64,000 nucleotides of DNA from Hyphomicrobiales bacterium (lineage in GTDB: Bacteria > Pseudomonadota > Alphaproteobacteria > Rhizobiales > Rhizobiaceae), in the NCBI GenBank assembly GCA_900466575.1, contig UBMP01000017.1, forward strand, positions 1-64,000, in the 5' to 3' direction. Shown here piece after piece: positions 28,534-36,704 of the stretch. Made by a program: the position numbers and the translations under genes. The notes under the pieces were generated by a model. It made no database searches. It saw only the letters and a list, made by a program, of their open reading frames with translations, and was not told the origin of the DNA. How positions within the stretch are numbered: the first letter of the stretch is position 1; every line of letters starts with the position of its first letter.

Positions 28534-29646
28534 ATGAGATTGGCGACCGTCTTCCACCTCGGTGTCAAGGAATTGCGCGGTCTCATGCGCGACCCGGCCC
28601 TGATCGCCTTTATCATCTACGCCTTCACCGTTGCCGTGTATGTGGAAGCAAAGGCAGTCCCCGAAACACTGCGCAATGCGCCGATCGCGATTGCCGATGA
28701 AGACGACTCTCCGCTTTCCCGCCGCATTGCCGATGCGTTTGCCGCGCCTTATTTCAAGGCCCCGGTCATGATCGCCCCGCGCGACGCAGATGCGCGTCTG
28801 GACAAGGGGATCGACACATTTGCACTCGATATTCCACCAAATTTCCAGAGCGACCTGATCAACGGAAAATCCCCCTCCGTGCAAGTCAATGTCGATGCGA
28901 CCCGCATGACGCAGGCCTTCTCCGGATCCGGCTATGTGCAGTCCATCGTGACGTCCGAGGTCAACAGCTTCCTGGCAGCGGGTAACGCCACTCGGCCAGC
29001 AAATGCAGACCTCGTGCTGCGGGCCCGCTTCAATCCGGAACTGAACCAGGGTTGGTTCGGCTCCGTCATGCATGTCATCGACAGCGTGACCATGCTGTCG
29101 ATCATTCTGAGCGGTACAGCTCTCATTCGCGAACGCGAGCGCGGAACACTCGAGCATCTGCTTGTCATGCCGGTTAAACCCAGCGAGATCATGGCTGCCA
29201 AAGTGATATCCATGGGGCTGGTGGTCTTTGGAGCGACCTGGCTTTCGCTCGCATTCGTCGTTCAAGGCTTGCTCAAGGTGCCGATCGAGGGGTCGGTGGC
29301 GCTTTTCATGGCGGGAGCGGTTCTTCATCTGCTGGCGACGACGGCGATGGGGATCGCGCTTGCCATCCTCGCGGGGTCCATGCCGCAGTTCGGCCTTTTG
29401 CTCATGCTGGTGCTGATGCCGCTCGAAATCCTGTCCGGCGCGACCACGCCGCGCGAAAGCATGCCCTCAGCCATCCAGACCATCATGCTCGCGGCGCCCA
29501 ATACACATTTTATCGCCATGGCCCAGGCCATCCTTTATCGAGGCGCGGGTCTCTCGGTGGTATGGCCGCAATTCCTGTGGCTCGCGGGGATCTCGACCGC
29601 TCTCTTCACCTTTTCGCTGCGACGGTTCCAGCAGTCACTCAGGTGA
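28534..29646 (+). CDS. ABC-2 type permease (YhhJ-like)
   Basis: This 370-residue permease begins at ATG 28534, immediately after the rbbA-like stop. It has TM1 (LIAFIIYAFTVAVYV), a large extracytoplasmic domain and about five C-terminal helices (for example DSVTMLSIILSGTALIRERE). The conserved ERERGTLEHLLVMPV segment of ABC-2 permeases is present. It probably dimerises with the membrane half of the RbbA-like protein. The exported substrate is unknown. Confidence 0.88.
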   Translation: MRLATVFHLGVKELRGLMRDPALIAFIIYAFTVAVYVEAKAVPETLRNAPIAIADEDDSPLSRRIADAFAAPYFKAPVMIAPRDADARLDKGIDTFALDIPPNFQSDLINGKSPSVQVNVDATRMTQAFSGSGYVQSIVTSEVNSFLAAGNATRPANADLVLRARFNPELNQGWFGSVMHVIDSVTMLSIILSGTALIRERERGTLEHLLVMPVKPSEIMAAKVISMGLVVFGATWLSLAFVVQGLLKVPIEGSVALFMAGAVLHLLATTAMGIALAILAGSMPQFGLLLMLVLMPLEILSGATTPRESMPSAIQTIMLAAPNTHFIAMAQAILYRGAGLSVVWPQFLWLAGISTALFTFSLRRFQQSLR

Positions 29647-29752
29647 TGAGGACCGAGGTCTGAACTGGTTGCCGATCCTGTGCCGCCTCGAACCGGCCAG
29701 GAACGAACGGGCAAAGACGGAGTTTGGTGGCTGCCCCACAGAGGAGGATGCC

Positions 29753-29908
29753 ATGCAGGACCTGTCAGAACTCAATGATCTCTTGCGGGTCTTGCAATCG
29801 CGCCGCGCAAGAACAGGGCAAAAGGCTCGCCATATTCCCGCGCTCTTGAGCCCGTTGGAACCGAGCTCCGCTGTCCGGCATGAAGCGGCCTTGGATGCCT
29901 GGTGTTGA
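29753..29908 (+). CDS. Small hypothetical protein (51 aa)
   Basis: ATG 29753 is preceded by a strong AGAGGAGGAT ribosome site at 29740-29749, which is the main support. The 51-residue product (MQDLSELNDLLRVLQSRRAR...) has no recognised domain or membrane segment, and it ends 9 bp before the cytochrome c gene. It may be a short translated leader for that gene or a spurious frame. Confidence 0.4.
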   Translation: MQDLSELNDLLRVLQSRRARTGQKARHIPALLSPLEPSSAVRHEAALDAWC

Positions 29909-29917
29909 GGGACATCC

Positions 29918-30832
29918 ATGGAACTCCGAAGGACGCTGATTGGCGGCGCGGGTCTTGTTCTCGCTGCGGGGCTTTCGACCCTCTGGGTCCTGAGCGACGC
30001 CACGCCACGATTCAACGCCGAGGACAACCGGATACCTGCGGGGGATGCGGCGCGGGGCAAACTCGTCTTCATCGCGGCCGACTGCGCCTCGTGTCATGCG
30101 CGCCCCGGTCAGCCGGATCGATTGCGCCTCGGCGGCGGCCTCTCCCTCGCCTCTCCCTTCGGCACGTTCCGCGTGCCCAATATCTCGCCCGACCCGGTGG
30201 ACGGCATCGGCACGTGGTCGGTCACCGATCTCGCCAATGCGCTGATCGCGGGCGTCTCGCCCGAGCATAAACACTACTATCCGGCCTTTCCCTATCCGAG
30301 TTACACGGGCATGGCGCTTCAGGATGTGGCCGATCTCTATGCCTATCTGCGAACGCTGCCGCCAGTTGCGGGTCGCGCGCCACCGCATGACCTGCCGCTG
30401 ATTTTCCGCTATCGTCGAATGATTGCAGGATGGAAATGGCTGTTCTTTCGCGAAGGCCGGTCGGCTGCCAGTTTGACCGGTGAGCCAGTGCACGATCGCG
30501 GTGCCTATCTCGTTGAGGTGCTCGGGCATTGTGCCGACTGCCATTCGACCCGCAATGTGCTTGGCGCGATCAAGCCGAAAACGCGTTTTGCCGGTGGCCC
30601 CGACCCCGAAGGCACCGGTTTCGTCCCCAATATAACGCCCGACGGCATTGGAGATTGGTCTGAAGATGACATCGTCAGGGCCCTGACGACGGGAGACACG
30701 CCTAATCACGGACGGCTTGGATCGTCGATGACCGACGTCGTCGCCAATACGGCATCCCTCCCCGAAAGCGATCGACGGGCCATCGCACGCTACATCAAAT
30801 CGCTTCCCGCACGGCCGACACCGAAACCTTGA
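29918..30832 (+). CDS. Dihaem cytochrome c
   Basis: This 304-residue protein has an N-terminal signal or anchor (GGAGLVLAAGLSTLWVL) and two c-type haem sites, CASCH (about residues 56-60) and CADCH (about 206-210). Each is followed by a PNITPD/PNISPD segment and a distal methionine region, as in cytochrome subunits of periplasmic alcohol dehydrogenases. It converges with the oxidase operon, 7 bp apart at the 3' ends. It is probably an electron donor towards that oxidase, but a direct partner dehydrogenase is not in the window. Confidence 0.88.
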   Translation: MELRRTLIGGAGLVLAAGLSTLWVLSDATPRFNAEDNRIPAGDAARGKLVFIAADCASCHARPGQPDRLRLGGGLSLASPFGTFRVPNISPDPVDGIGTWSVTDLANALIAGVSPEHKHYYPAFPYPSYTGMALQDVADLYAYLRTLPPVAGRAPPHDLPLIFRYRRMIAGWKWLFFREGRSAASLTGEPVHDRGAYLVEVLGHCADCHSTRNVLGAIKPKTRFAGGPDPEGTGFVPNITPDGIGDWSEDDIVRALTTGDTPNHGRLGSSMTDVVANTASLPESDRRAIARYIKSLPARPTPKP

Positions 30833-30839
30833 CCGACAT

Positions 30840-31244
30840 TCAGCGGCTATAAAGATAAGCGGCAAGGTGCCGGGCTTCAGTCGGCGTGATACCGGTCGCA
30901 GGCATCGCCGAGTGCGGCGAGAATGTCTGCGGAGCGACAATCCAGATGACGAGGTTTTCAGCCGAGTTATTGGCGACGCCCGCGATATAGACCCGATCCC
31001 GTAGACCCGACAGCGAGCCGCCGACCCTCCCGTCAGCACCCGCGACACCGGGGATGGTGTGACAACCGGTGCATCCGTAGCGCCGGAAAACAGGCGGGGC
31101 CAAAGCCGGATCGCCGCCGGTGAGCGCCTCTGCAATGGCAACACGCCGGCTCTGCTCACGCAGTCGGTCGCCCGCGATGCCGACCAACATCATAGCAGCG
31201 CTAAGGAGCACAAGCATGAATAACGGTTTAGGCGGGATCGGCAT
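30840..31244 (-). CDS. Small monohaem cytochrome c
   Basis: This 134-residue protein has an N-terminal hydrophobic anchor (LFMLVLLSAAMMLVGIAG), one haem site CTGCH (about residues 58-62) and a likely methionine ligand in SAMPATGITP. The fold matches the small cytochrome domain at the end of oxidase subunit II. It overlaps the CtaG-like gene by 17 bp and closes the oxidase operon. It probably delivers electrons to the oxidase from the periplasmic face. Confidence 0.85.
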   Translation of the reverse strand: MPIPPKPLFMLVLLSAAMMLVGIAGDRLREQSRRVAIAEALTGGDPALAPPVFRRYGCTGCHTIPGVAGADGRVGGSLSGLRDRVYIAGVANNSAENLVIWIVAPQTFSPHSAMPATGITPTEARHLAAYLYSR

Positions 31245-32112
31245 GCAGCCCTCCCCTGCCCGACCGCCCGATCCAGATCATCAGCATCCAGAGGGCCGCG
31301 CCCGCATACACGATGCCGCCGGGAACCCACATCAAGAGCCCGGCCAATTGCTGGTCCTCGAGAGGCGTCATTCCCCATTCCGGCGCAAACCGCGTCTGTG
31401 TGACGAACAACACGCGTGGGCTGAGTGCGATCAACGCCCCCAGTGCGCTCGTGTGCATCATGGTGATGAAGAGATGCCAGGCTGCAGTGCCACGTCCCGC
31501 GCGCCAGATCATCGCCCACCAGAAGAAGATGGCGGTCGCCAGAAAACTCACATGCTGCAGCCGATGAAGCATCAGACTGTCCAACGTGGAATCGAAGAGC
31601 GGCGGCGCGTGCCATGTCCAGATGGCAAGCCCATGCAACGTCGTGGCCAGTGTCGGGGAGGTCAGCCACCACCATCCCCGCCGCAGGAGACCTTCCGCCA
31701 AAAGCGGTGCGATGGCTCTGCGTGTCCGCTCCGGAAAGGCCCAGAGCATGAGCCCGCCGGGGCGCGCCATGACCAGAAGCGGCGCGGCGACGGTCATGAC
31801 CAGTTCATGCTCGATCATGTGGACGGTGAAAAGATGCTCCCCGAGTTCATGGACCGGCGAGACAAGCGCCAGGACAAGCGTCAGCATTGCGGCAAGGAAG
31901 AAGAGCGCCGGACGTGCCTGCCGCCCCGCAAAGCCGCGCCGTCTGAATGCCAGTCGTTCGAAACCCAAGCCATAAAGGATCGAGGTCAGGCCGATCGGAA
32001 CGACGATGATCGGATCGAATGCCCAGCCGACAGCGTCATGGCTCTCGCCCGCATGCGCCCAGGCATTGAGGGGAAACGCGGCCCAGAGCAGAACGAGTGT
32101 CAATGCGCGCAT
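31228..32112 (-). CDS. CtaG-type (caa3_CtaG) cytochrome oxidase assembly protein
   Basis: This 294-residue membrane protein starts at ATG 32112 with a signal-like segment (MRALTLVLLWAAFPLNAWAHAGE), followed by about seven TM helices. The conserved histidine-rich segments SPVHELGEHLFTVHMIEHELVM and MLHRLQHVSF fit the caa3_CtaG family, implicated in copper delivery or oxidase assembly. It overlaps the preceding small membrane gene by 13 bp. The in-frame extension to 32289 lies inside that gene and is rejected. Confidence 0.85.
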   Translation of the reverse strand: MRALTLVLLWAAFPLNAWAHAGESHDAVGWAFDPIIVVPIGLTSILYGLGFERLAFRRRGFAGRQARPALFFLAAMLTLVLALVSPVHELGEHLFTVHMIEHELVMTVAAPLLVMARPGGLMLWAFPERTRRAIAPLLAEGLLRRGWWWLTSPTLATTLHGLAIWTWHAPPLFDSTLDSLMLHRLQHVSFLATAIFFWWAMIWRAGRGTAAWHLFITMMHTSALGALIALSPRVLFVTQTRFAPEWGMTPLEDQQLAGLLMWVPGGIVYAGAALWMLMIWIGRSGRGGLHADPA

Positions 32113-32411
32113 GGATCGATCAGCAAGGCTGCCGCTCCCTGCATCAAGAGCGCGAAGGTGAAGACCGGACCGGTGATCAGACCGACATGATCCACAAAGC
32201 GTGCATTTGTGTTCAGTGACCGGGTCCGAACCAGCCAGAGCATGCAGCATCCCAGGGCAGCGAAAGTCGCCGCCGCGAACGCAATCCATCCCGTGAGGCT
32301 GCTCCCTCGGCCACAGTCCGCATAGGGCATGATCTCGCCCATCTGGAGGCTCACGGCCCAGACGAGCGGTGGCAGAACGAGGCTGGAGTTTCGCAGCAAC
32401 TGGCCCATCAT
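32100..32411 (-). CDS. Small membrane protein of the oxidase operon (CoxP-like position)
   Basis: This 103-residue protein (ATG 32411 or 32408) has three hydrophobic helices (LVLPPLVWAVSLQMGEIMPY, GWIAFAAATFAALGCCMLW, TGPVFTFALLMQGAAALLI). Its start overlaps the subunit III stop as ATGA, so it is translationally coupled. By position it corresponds to coxP of the bradyrhizobial coxMNOP set. I see no metal-binding motif. It may complete the short subunit III. Confidence 0.7.
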   Translation of the reverse strand: MMGQLLRNSSLVLPPLVWAVSLQMGEIMPYADCGRGSSLTGWIAFAAATFAALGCCMLWLVRTRSLNTNARFVDHVGLITGPVFTFALLMQGAAALLIDPCAH

Positions 32412-33010
32412 AGCCGTGGCACCCAATAGAGGCAGACGTAAAGCGGTAGCCAGGTCAGGACGACGAAGTTCCAGTACATGGCGTTGTCCTGCACATCGCC
32501 GTAGCGACGCGGATTGTCGGCGTGACGAGTGAACATGAGGCAGGTCAGCACGACGGTATCGACCAGGTCGGTCAGGATATGGGTCGTGTGGAGGCCGAGG
32601 ATCGTCCACGTAATCGAGCCATAGGCGTTATCGTCCCACCAGACATGCAGCGCCGGGAACTCGTAGACGCGGAAAGCAAGCGGCGCGATCCCCAGGAGCG
32701 TCATGATGACGAGGCCGATCTGCACCCGGCGCAACTGCCGGCGCTTCGCCCAGCGCGAGATCAGCATGTTAGGCACCACGCTTGCAACAAGGATCGCCGT
32801 GAGCCAGGTTCCCGGCGCCAGATCCGGCGCCGGCGCATCGATCGGCCACGTCTCAGCAAGAGACATCAGATAGAAATAGACGGCAACGGCCAGTGCGAAA
32901 CCAGAACCCTCGATCAGCATGAAAGCCGCCGTTCCCCACCAGGTGGGACTTGCCGCGCCCATCCCGTGAAGCGGCAGACGCGAGACGTCGAGAACAGCCT
33001 GCTCCTTCAT
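32408..33010 (-). CDS. Cytochrome c oxidase subunit III (short form)
   Basis: This 200-residue protein starts at ATG 33010, overlapping the subunit I stop (ATGA). About five TM helices are visible, including WWGTAAFMLIEGSGFALAV, and GLHTTHILTDLVDTVVLTCL carries the conserved subunit III histidine region (HTTHILTD). It is shorter than the classical seven-helix form of about 260-290 residues. The in-frame reading up to 34840 is antiparallel noise within subunit I. It is part of the inner membrane oxidase complex. Confidence 0.88.
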   Translation of the reverse strand: MKEQAVLDVSRLPLHGMGAASPTWWGTAAFMLIEGSGFALAVAVYFYLMSLAETWPIDAPAPDLAPGTWLTAILVASVVPNMLISRWAKRRQLRRVQIGLVIMTLLGIAPLAFRVYEFPALHVWWDDNAYGSITWTILGLHTTHILTDLVDTVVLTCLMFTRHADNPRRYGDVQDNAMYWNFVVLTWLPLYVCLYWVPRL

Positions 33011-34920
33011 GACATCTCCTCCTTCGTGCCCTTCGGCCAGAACCAGCCGATCAGCGTGACAGCCATGGGAAACGCGCCCCAGACCACAGCCCAGGGTGTG
33101 AAGATCGAACCGATAAGCATGGCCGAGGTTGCAAGGGCGGCGAAGAACGGCCACAGCGAGTCCTCCGGGACGGATTCCCGGGCTTGCGGAATTGCCGCTG
33201 CAAGGCTGGTGACAAGCAGTTCGCGCCGGTCCGTTCGCAGGCCCGAGGTGACGGGCAACGCATCCTTCTCGTCCCAGAGCGGCTCGCGGCTGAACACGAC
33301 CGGAATATGGGCGAAATTGTAAGCTGGTGGCGGCGAGGCCGTGGCCCATTCCAGCGTCGAAGCACCCCACGGGTTCCGGCCGGCCGGAAGCCCGCTCCGC
33401 CTGCTTCTGACCACGTCGATGAAGAAGACGAGGAATCCCGCCGCCAGCACGAGGGAACTGAGGCTGACGAAGAGGTTGAGCCCCGCCCAGGGCAGTTCCG
33501 GCTGGTAGGTGTAGATGCGCCGAGGCATGCCGATCAGCCCCAGAATGTGCATGGGGAAGAAGGTCAGATGGAAGCCGGCGAAGATCAGCCAGAAGGACAG
33601 CTTGCCCAGCCGCTCGCTCATCATCCGTCCTGTCATTTTGGGAAACCAGTAGTAGACGGCGCCCAGAAGCGGAAACACCGCGCCGCCGACCAGCACGTAA
33701 TGGAAATGTGCGACGACGAAATAGGTGTCGTGGACCTGCGTGTCGAAAGGCAACGAGGCGACCATGACGCCGGTCAGCCCGCCGAGCACGAAGGTGACGA
33801 TGAAGCCGAGCACGAAGAGAAAGGGCACCCTGAAGACAGGCTTTCCAGCCCAGATCGTCGCCAGCCAGCAGAAGATCTGAGCGCCCGCCGGCAACGCGAT
33901 GGCCATGCTGGAGGCGGTAAAGAAACTTTCCCCCACGCGCGGCAGGCCGGTCACGAACATGTGGTGGACCCAGAGCCCGAAGGAGAGGATGCCCGTCGCA
34001 ATGAGGGCGCCGACCAGCAGCATGTAGCCGAAGAGTGGTCGCCGGACGAAGGTGGGCAGGATGGTCGAGACCATGCCGACCGCCGGCAGGAAGATGATGT
34101 AGACCTCCGGATGGCCGAAGAACCAGAAGAGATGCTGCCACAAGAGCGCGTCGCCGCCCTTCGCCGGGTTGTAGAACTGGGTTCCAACGAGACGGTCGAG
34201 GATCAGCGTCGAGCTGGCGAACATGATGGCCGGCATGGCGAAGATGACGAGGAAGGCCATGACCAGCATGGCCCAGACGAGAACGGGAACGCGGTCGAGC
34301 GACATGCCGGGCGCGCGCTGCTTGAAGACCGTCACGACGATTTCGACCGCGACGGCAAGGGCCGCGATCTCGGTGAAGGTGATCATCTGAGCCCAGAGAT
34401 CGGCGCGCTTGCCCGGACCATATTCCGGGCCGGACAGCGGCACATAGGCAAACCAGCCGACGTCGGGCGCGGTATCGAGCGCGAAAGAGAGCCAGAGAAG
34501 CAACCCGCCGCCCAGGAACATCCAGTAGGAAAAGGCATTCAGCCGCGGAAACGCGATATTGCGCGTCCCGACCATCAGCGGCACGAGATAGACCGCCATC
34601 GCCTCCATCACCGGCACGGCAAACAGAAACATCATGTTCGTGCCATGCATGGTGAAGATCTGATTGTAGCGGTCGGGCGAGATGTAGCGCGCCTCGGGCC
34701 GCGACAATTGCAGCCGCATGGCGAGCGCAAGAATTCCGCCGAGAATCAGAAACACAAAGGCGGTGGCGATATAGCGGCGGGCAATCACCTTGTGATCGAC
34801 AGTTGCGATCGCGGCCCAGAGGCCGGGCGGCGAGGTCCATGTCCGCATCAGCCTTGCGTGAAGCTCTGCGTCCGCGATGTCCGTGTCACGCGGCGTGAGG
34901 ATGGGATCGTCCTTCGTCAT
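33007..34920 (-). CDS. Haem-copper oxidase subunit I with C-terminal extension
   Basis: This 637-residue protein has all metal ligands: H92 (TMHGTN), H270 with E272 and Y274 (GHPEVY), H319/H320 (WVHHMF), and H405/H407 (VAHFHYVL). It reduces oxygen to water. Two proton-path residues of classical A-type oxidases differ. The K-channel lysine position is Q348 (LPAGAQIF), and the D-channel entry aspartate position is N121 (GTRNIAFPR). After the core (about residue 560) two extra helices are fused (SLWPFFAALATSAMLIGSIF and the following one). The start ATG 34920 overlaps the subunit II stop. Confidence 0.92.
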   Translation of the reverse strand: MTKDDPILTPRDTDIADAELHARLMRTWTSPPGLWAAIATVDHKVIARRYIATAFVFLILGGILALAMRLQLSRPEARYISPDRYNQIFTMHGTNMMFLFAVPVMEAMAVYLVPLMVGTRNIAFPRLNAFSYWMFLGGGLLLWLSFALDTAPDVGWFAYVPLSGPEYGPGKRADLWAQMITFTEIAALAVAVEIVVTVFKQRAPGMSLDRVPVLVWAMLVMAFLVIFAMPAIMFASSTLILDRLVGTQFYNPAKGGDALLWQHLFWFFGHPEVYIIFLPAVGMVSTILPTFVRRPLFGYMLLVGALIATGILSFGLWVHHMFVTGLPRVGESFFTASSMAIALPAGAQIFCWLATIWAGKPVFRVPFLFVLGFIVTFVLGGLTGVMVASLPFDTQVHDTYFVVAHFHYVLVGGAVFPLLGAVYYWFPKMTGRMMSERLGKLSFWLIFAGFHLTFFPMHILGLIGMPRRIYTYQPELPWAGLNLFVSLSSLVLAAGFLVFFIDVVRSRRSGLPAGRNPWGASTLEWATASPPPAYNFAHIPVVFSREPLWDEKDALPVTSGLRTDRRELLVTSLAAAIPQARESVPEDSLWPFFAALATSAMLIGSIFTPWAVVWGAFPMAVTLIGWFWPKGTKEEMS

Positions 34921-35921
34921 CGCAGGCCCTCCAGATAGGCGGAAACCTGTCGCACCTCGTCGCTGGAAAGCGGCACGAGCGGCATGTTGTTGCCGGGCTT
35001 CAGCGTCTGCGGATCGGCAATCCAGGCGGCGAGCGATCCGCGCGTGACGGGAAGCAACCCGGCGCCCAGGGTCTGACGGCTGCCGATATGCGTGAGATCG
35101 GGCCCGGTGGAGCCTTTGGCAGCCGTGCCGCGGATGGTGTGACAGGCCGCGCAGGGTTTGCCGAGAAAGACCGCCCTGCCCGCCTCCGCTTCGGCGGTGA
35201 TGGGGTCCGCCGCAGGCTTCTGCTGTTCCGCAAGCCATGCGGCATAATCGTCCTCATCCTCCGCCACGACGACAAGCGCCATGTGACTGTGCTGGATGCC
35301 GCAGAACTCAGCGCATTGGCCGCGATAGATACCCTGGCGTTCCGCATGCAGCCGCTGTTCGTTGCGGCGGCCGGGGATCATGTCCTGCTTGCCGGCAAGT
35401 GCCGGTATCCAGAGCGAATGAATGACATCGAGCGCTTCCAGGGTGATCAGGACATCCTTGCCGACCGGAATATGCAGCTCGTTTGCGGTCTGAAAGAGCG
35501 GACGATTTTCGCTATCCGCGTAGGTAAATTGCCACCACCATTGCTGCGCCTTGGCCTGGACGATGACGTCAGGCGGATGCGAGCTGTAAAGAGCCCGGGT
35601 CGCGTAGAAGCTGGCAACGGTCAGGCCGGCCACGATGATCGCAGTGGCCGCAAGCGCACTATAGACGGCAAGCCGAAGGCGGTGATCATGGATCTTGTTG
35701 CCGGCCGCAAACTCGGTACGCCGGCGAAGGAGCGCCCAGAAGAGGACACCGACCACGGCGATCCACACAAGGGCGCAGACCAGCACGATGAGAAGGATAA
35801 GCCCTTTCAAGGCGGTTGCCGCCTGACCTTCTGCATGCAGCGCCGACTGCGTGCCGTTGCAGCCGCAAAGCGGCAGAGCGAGCAGGAGACCGCCGGCGCG
35901 CAGGTTCAGTTTCGACCTCAT
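34917..35921 (-). CDS. Cytochrome c oxidase subunit II fused to cytochrome c
   Basis: This 334-residue protein has a lipoprotein-like signal (LPLCGC, cysteine at 21), two TM helices (about 39-64 and 84-106), and a cupredoxin domain with the CuA set H168, C203, E205, C207, H211 and M214. A C-terminal cytochrome c domain has CAACH at 257-261 and a methionine in NNMPLVPL. It takes electrons from soluble cytochrome c and passes them to subunit I. Start and stop both overlap neighbours by ATGA. The domain order equals caa3-type and bradyrhizobial CoxM. Confidence 0.92.
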   Translation of the reverse strand: MRSKLNLRAGGLLLALPLCGCNGTQSALHAEGQAATALKGLILLIVLVCALVWIAVVGVLFWALLRRRTEFAAGNKIHDHRLRLAVYSALAATAIIVAGLTVASFYATRALYSSHPPDVIVQAKAQQWWWQFTYADSENRPLFQTANELHIPVGKDVLITLEALDVIHSLWIPALAGKQDMIPGRRNEQRLHAERQGIYRGQCAEFCGIQHSHMALVVVAEDEDDYAAWLAEQQKPAADPITAEAEAGRAVFLGKPCAACHTIRGTAAKGSTGPDLTHIGSRQTLGAGLLPVTRGSLAAWIADPQTLKPGNNMPLVPLSSDEVRQVSAYLEGLR

Positions 35922-36514
35922 GGCGTCGGCCCCTGATCGGGATGGTGCGGCGTCGGGCCCGGGTCGAACAGGATTTCCGCCGGCGCTCGGTTTTCAGCGG
36001 GGATCGGGCTCTTGTCATCGTTTCGGCCAGGGGCTGAAAGATGTGCGGAATAGGCCCCAAGCGACTTGATGTAACCTGCAAGCTGCCAAATTTCGTCCGC
36101 CGTCATCTTGTCGCGGAAGGCTGGCATGCCGTGGGGGCGCCCGTCACGGATCGAGGCGACAATGGAAACAAGCCCGGGTCCGTAAAGCCACCATCCGTCG
36201 ATGAAGGAGGGTCCCTTTCCGCCCTGACCGTCGCCATGGCAGGCGGCACATCCGAACCAGCTGTAGAGCCGCTTGCCCTGACTGAGTTCGAAGCTTCCGG
36301 CCTCGTAGGGTTTTCCCATTGCGAAGAACGCTTCCGGAGGTGCGCCGCCAATTCCGCTGGCCATGAGCTTGATATCGTTGAGGCCAGCTTGCAGCGGTGG
36401 CGGCAGGCGGAACGTTCGCGGCTCACGCGCCCATCCGACATAGGCAGCCATGGCCAGAACGACCACTGCACCCGCTGCCGACGCCAACCTTACCGCGACC
36501 GGATACTGCTTCAC
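35918..36514 (-). CDS. Membrane-anchored cytochrome c, first gene of the oxidase operon
   Basis: This 198-residue protein has an N-terminal anchor (LASAAGAVVVLAMAAYVGW), one haem site CAACH (about residues 90-94) and a likely methionine ligand in HGMPAFRDKM. The C-terminal tail is proline-rich and disordered (PGPTPHHPDQGPTP). Its stop overlaps the subunit II start by ATGA. It is probably the proximal electron carrier for the oxidase. The promoter should lie in the 190-bp gap shared with the divergent YdeP-like gene. Confidence 0.87.
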   Translation of the reverse strand: MKQYPVAVRLASAAGAVVVLAMAAYVGWAREPRTFRLPPPLQAGLNDIKLMASGIGGAPPEAFFAMGKPYEAGSFELSQGKRLYSWFGCAACHGDGQGGKGPSFIDGWWLYGPGLVSIVASIRDGRPHGMPAFRDKMTADEIWQLAGYIKSLGAYSAHLSAPGRNDDKSPIPAENRAPAEILFDPGPTPHHPDQGPTP

Positions 36515-36704
36515 ATTTCACGACCTGACGATGAGACACCCAAGGCCGGGCCCGCACGGCAGAGCCCGATCGCACCGAACCGCGACAAGATGTGGAAGTT
36601 CCCCACATGCGGTACGCGCGGGCGGGAACTTTCGCCTCAAGCCCTCGTTCGAAGTCCATCGGTTCACCTGCGGCAAGCAGCGCGCGGACATCAGGGAGAG
36701 AATG

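Noticed and set aside
33184-34938. 584-codon plus-strand frame opposite oxidase subunit I
   Set aside because: Subunit I on the minus strand has all metal ligands; the plus frame has no family features.
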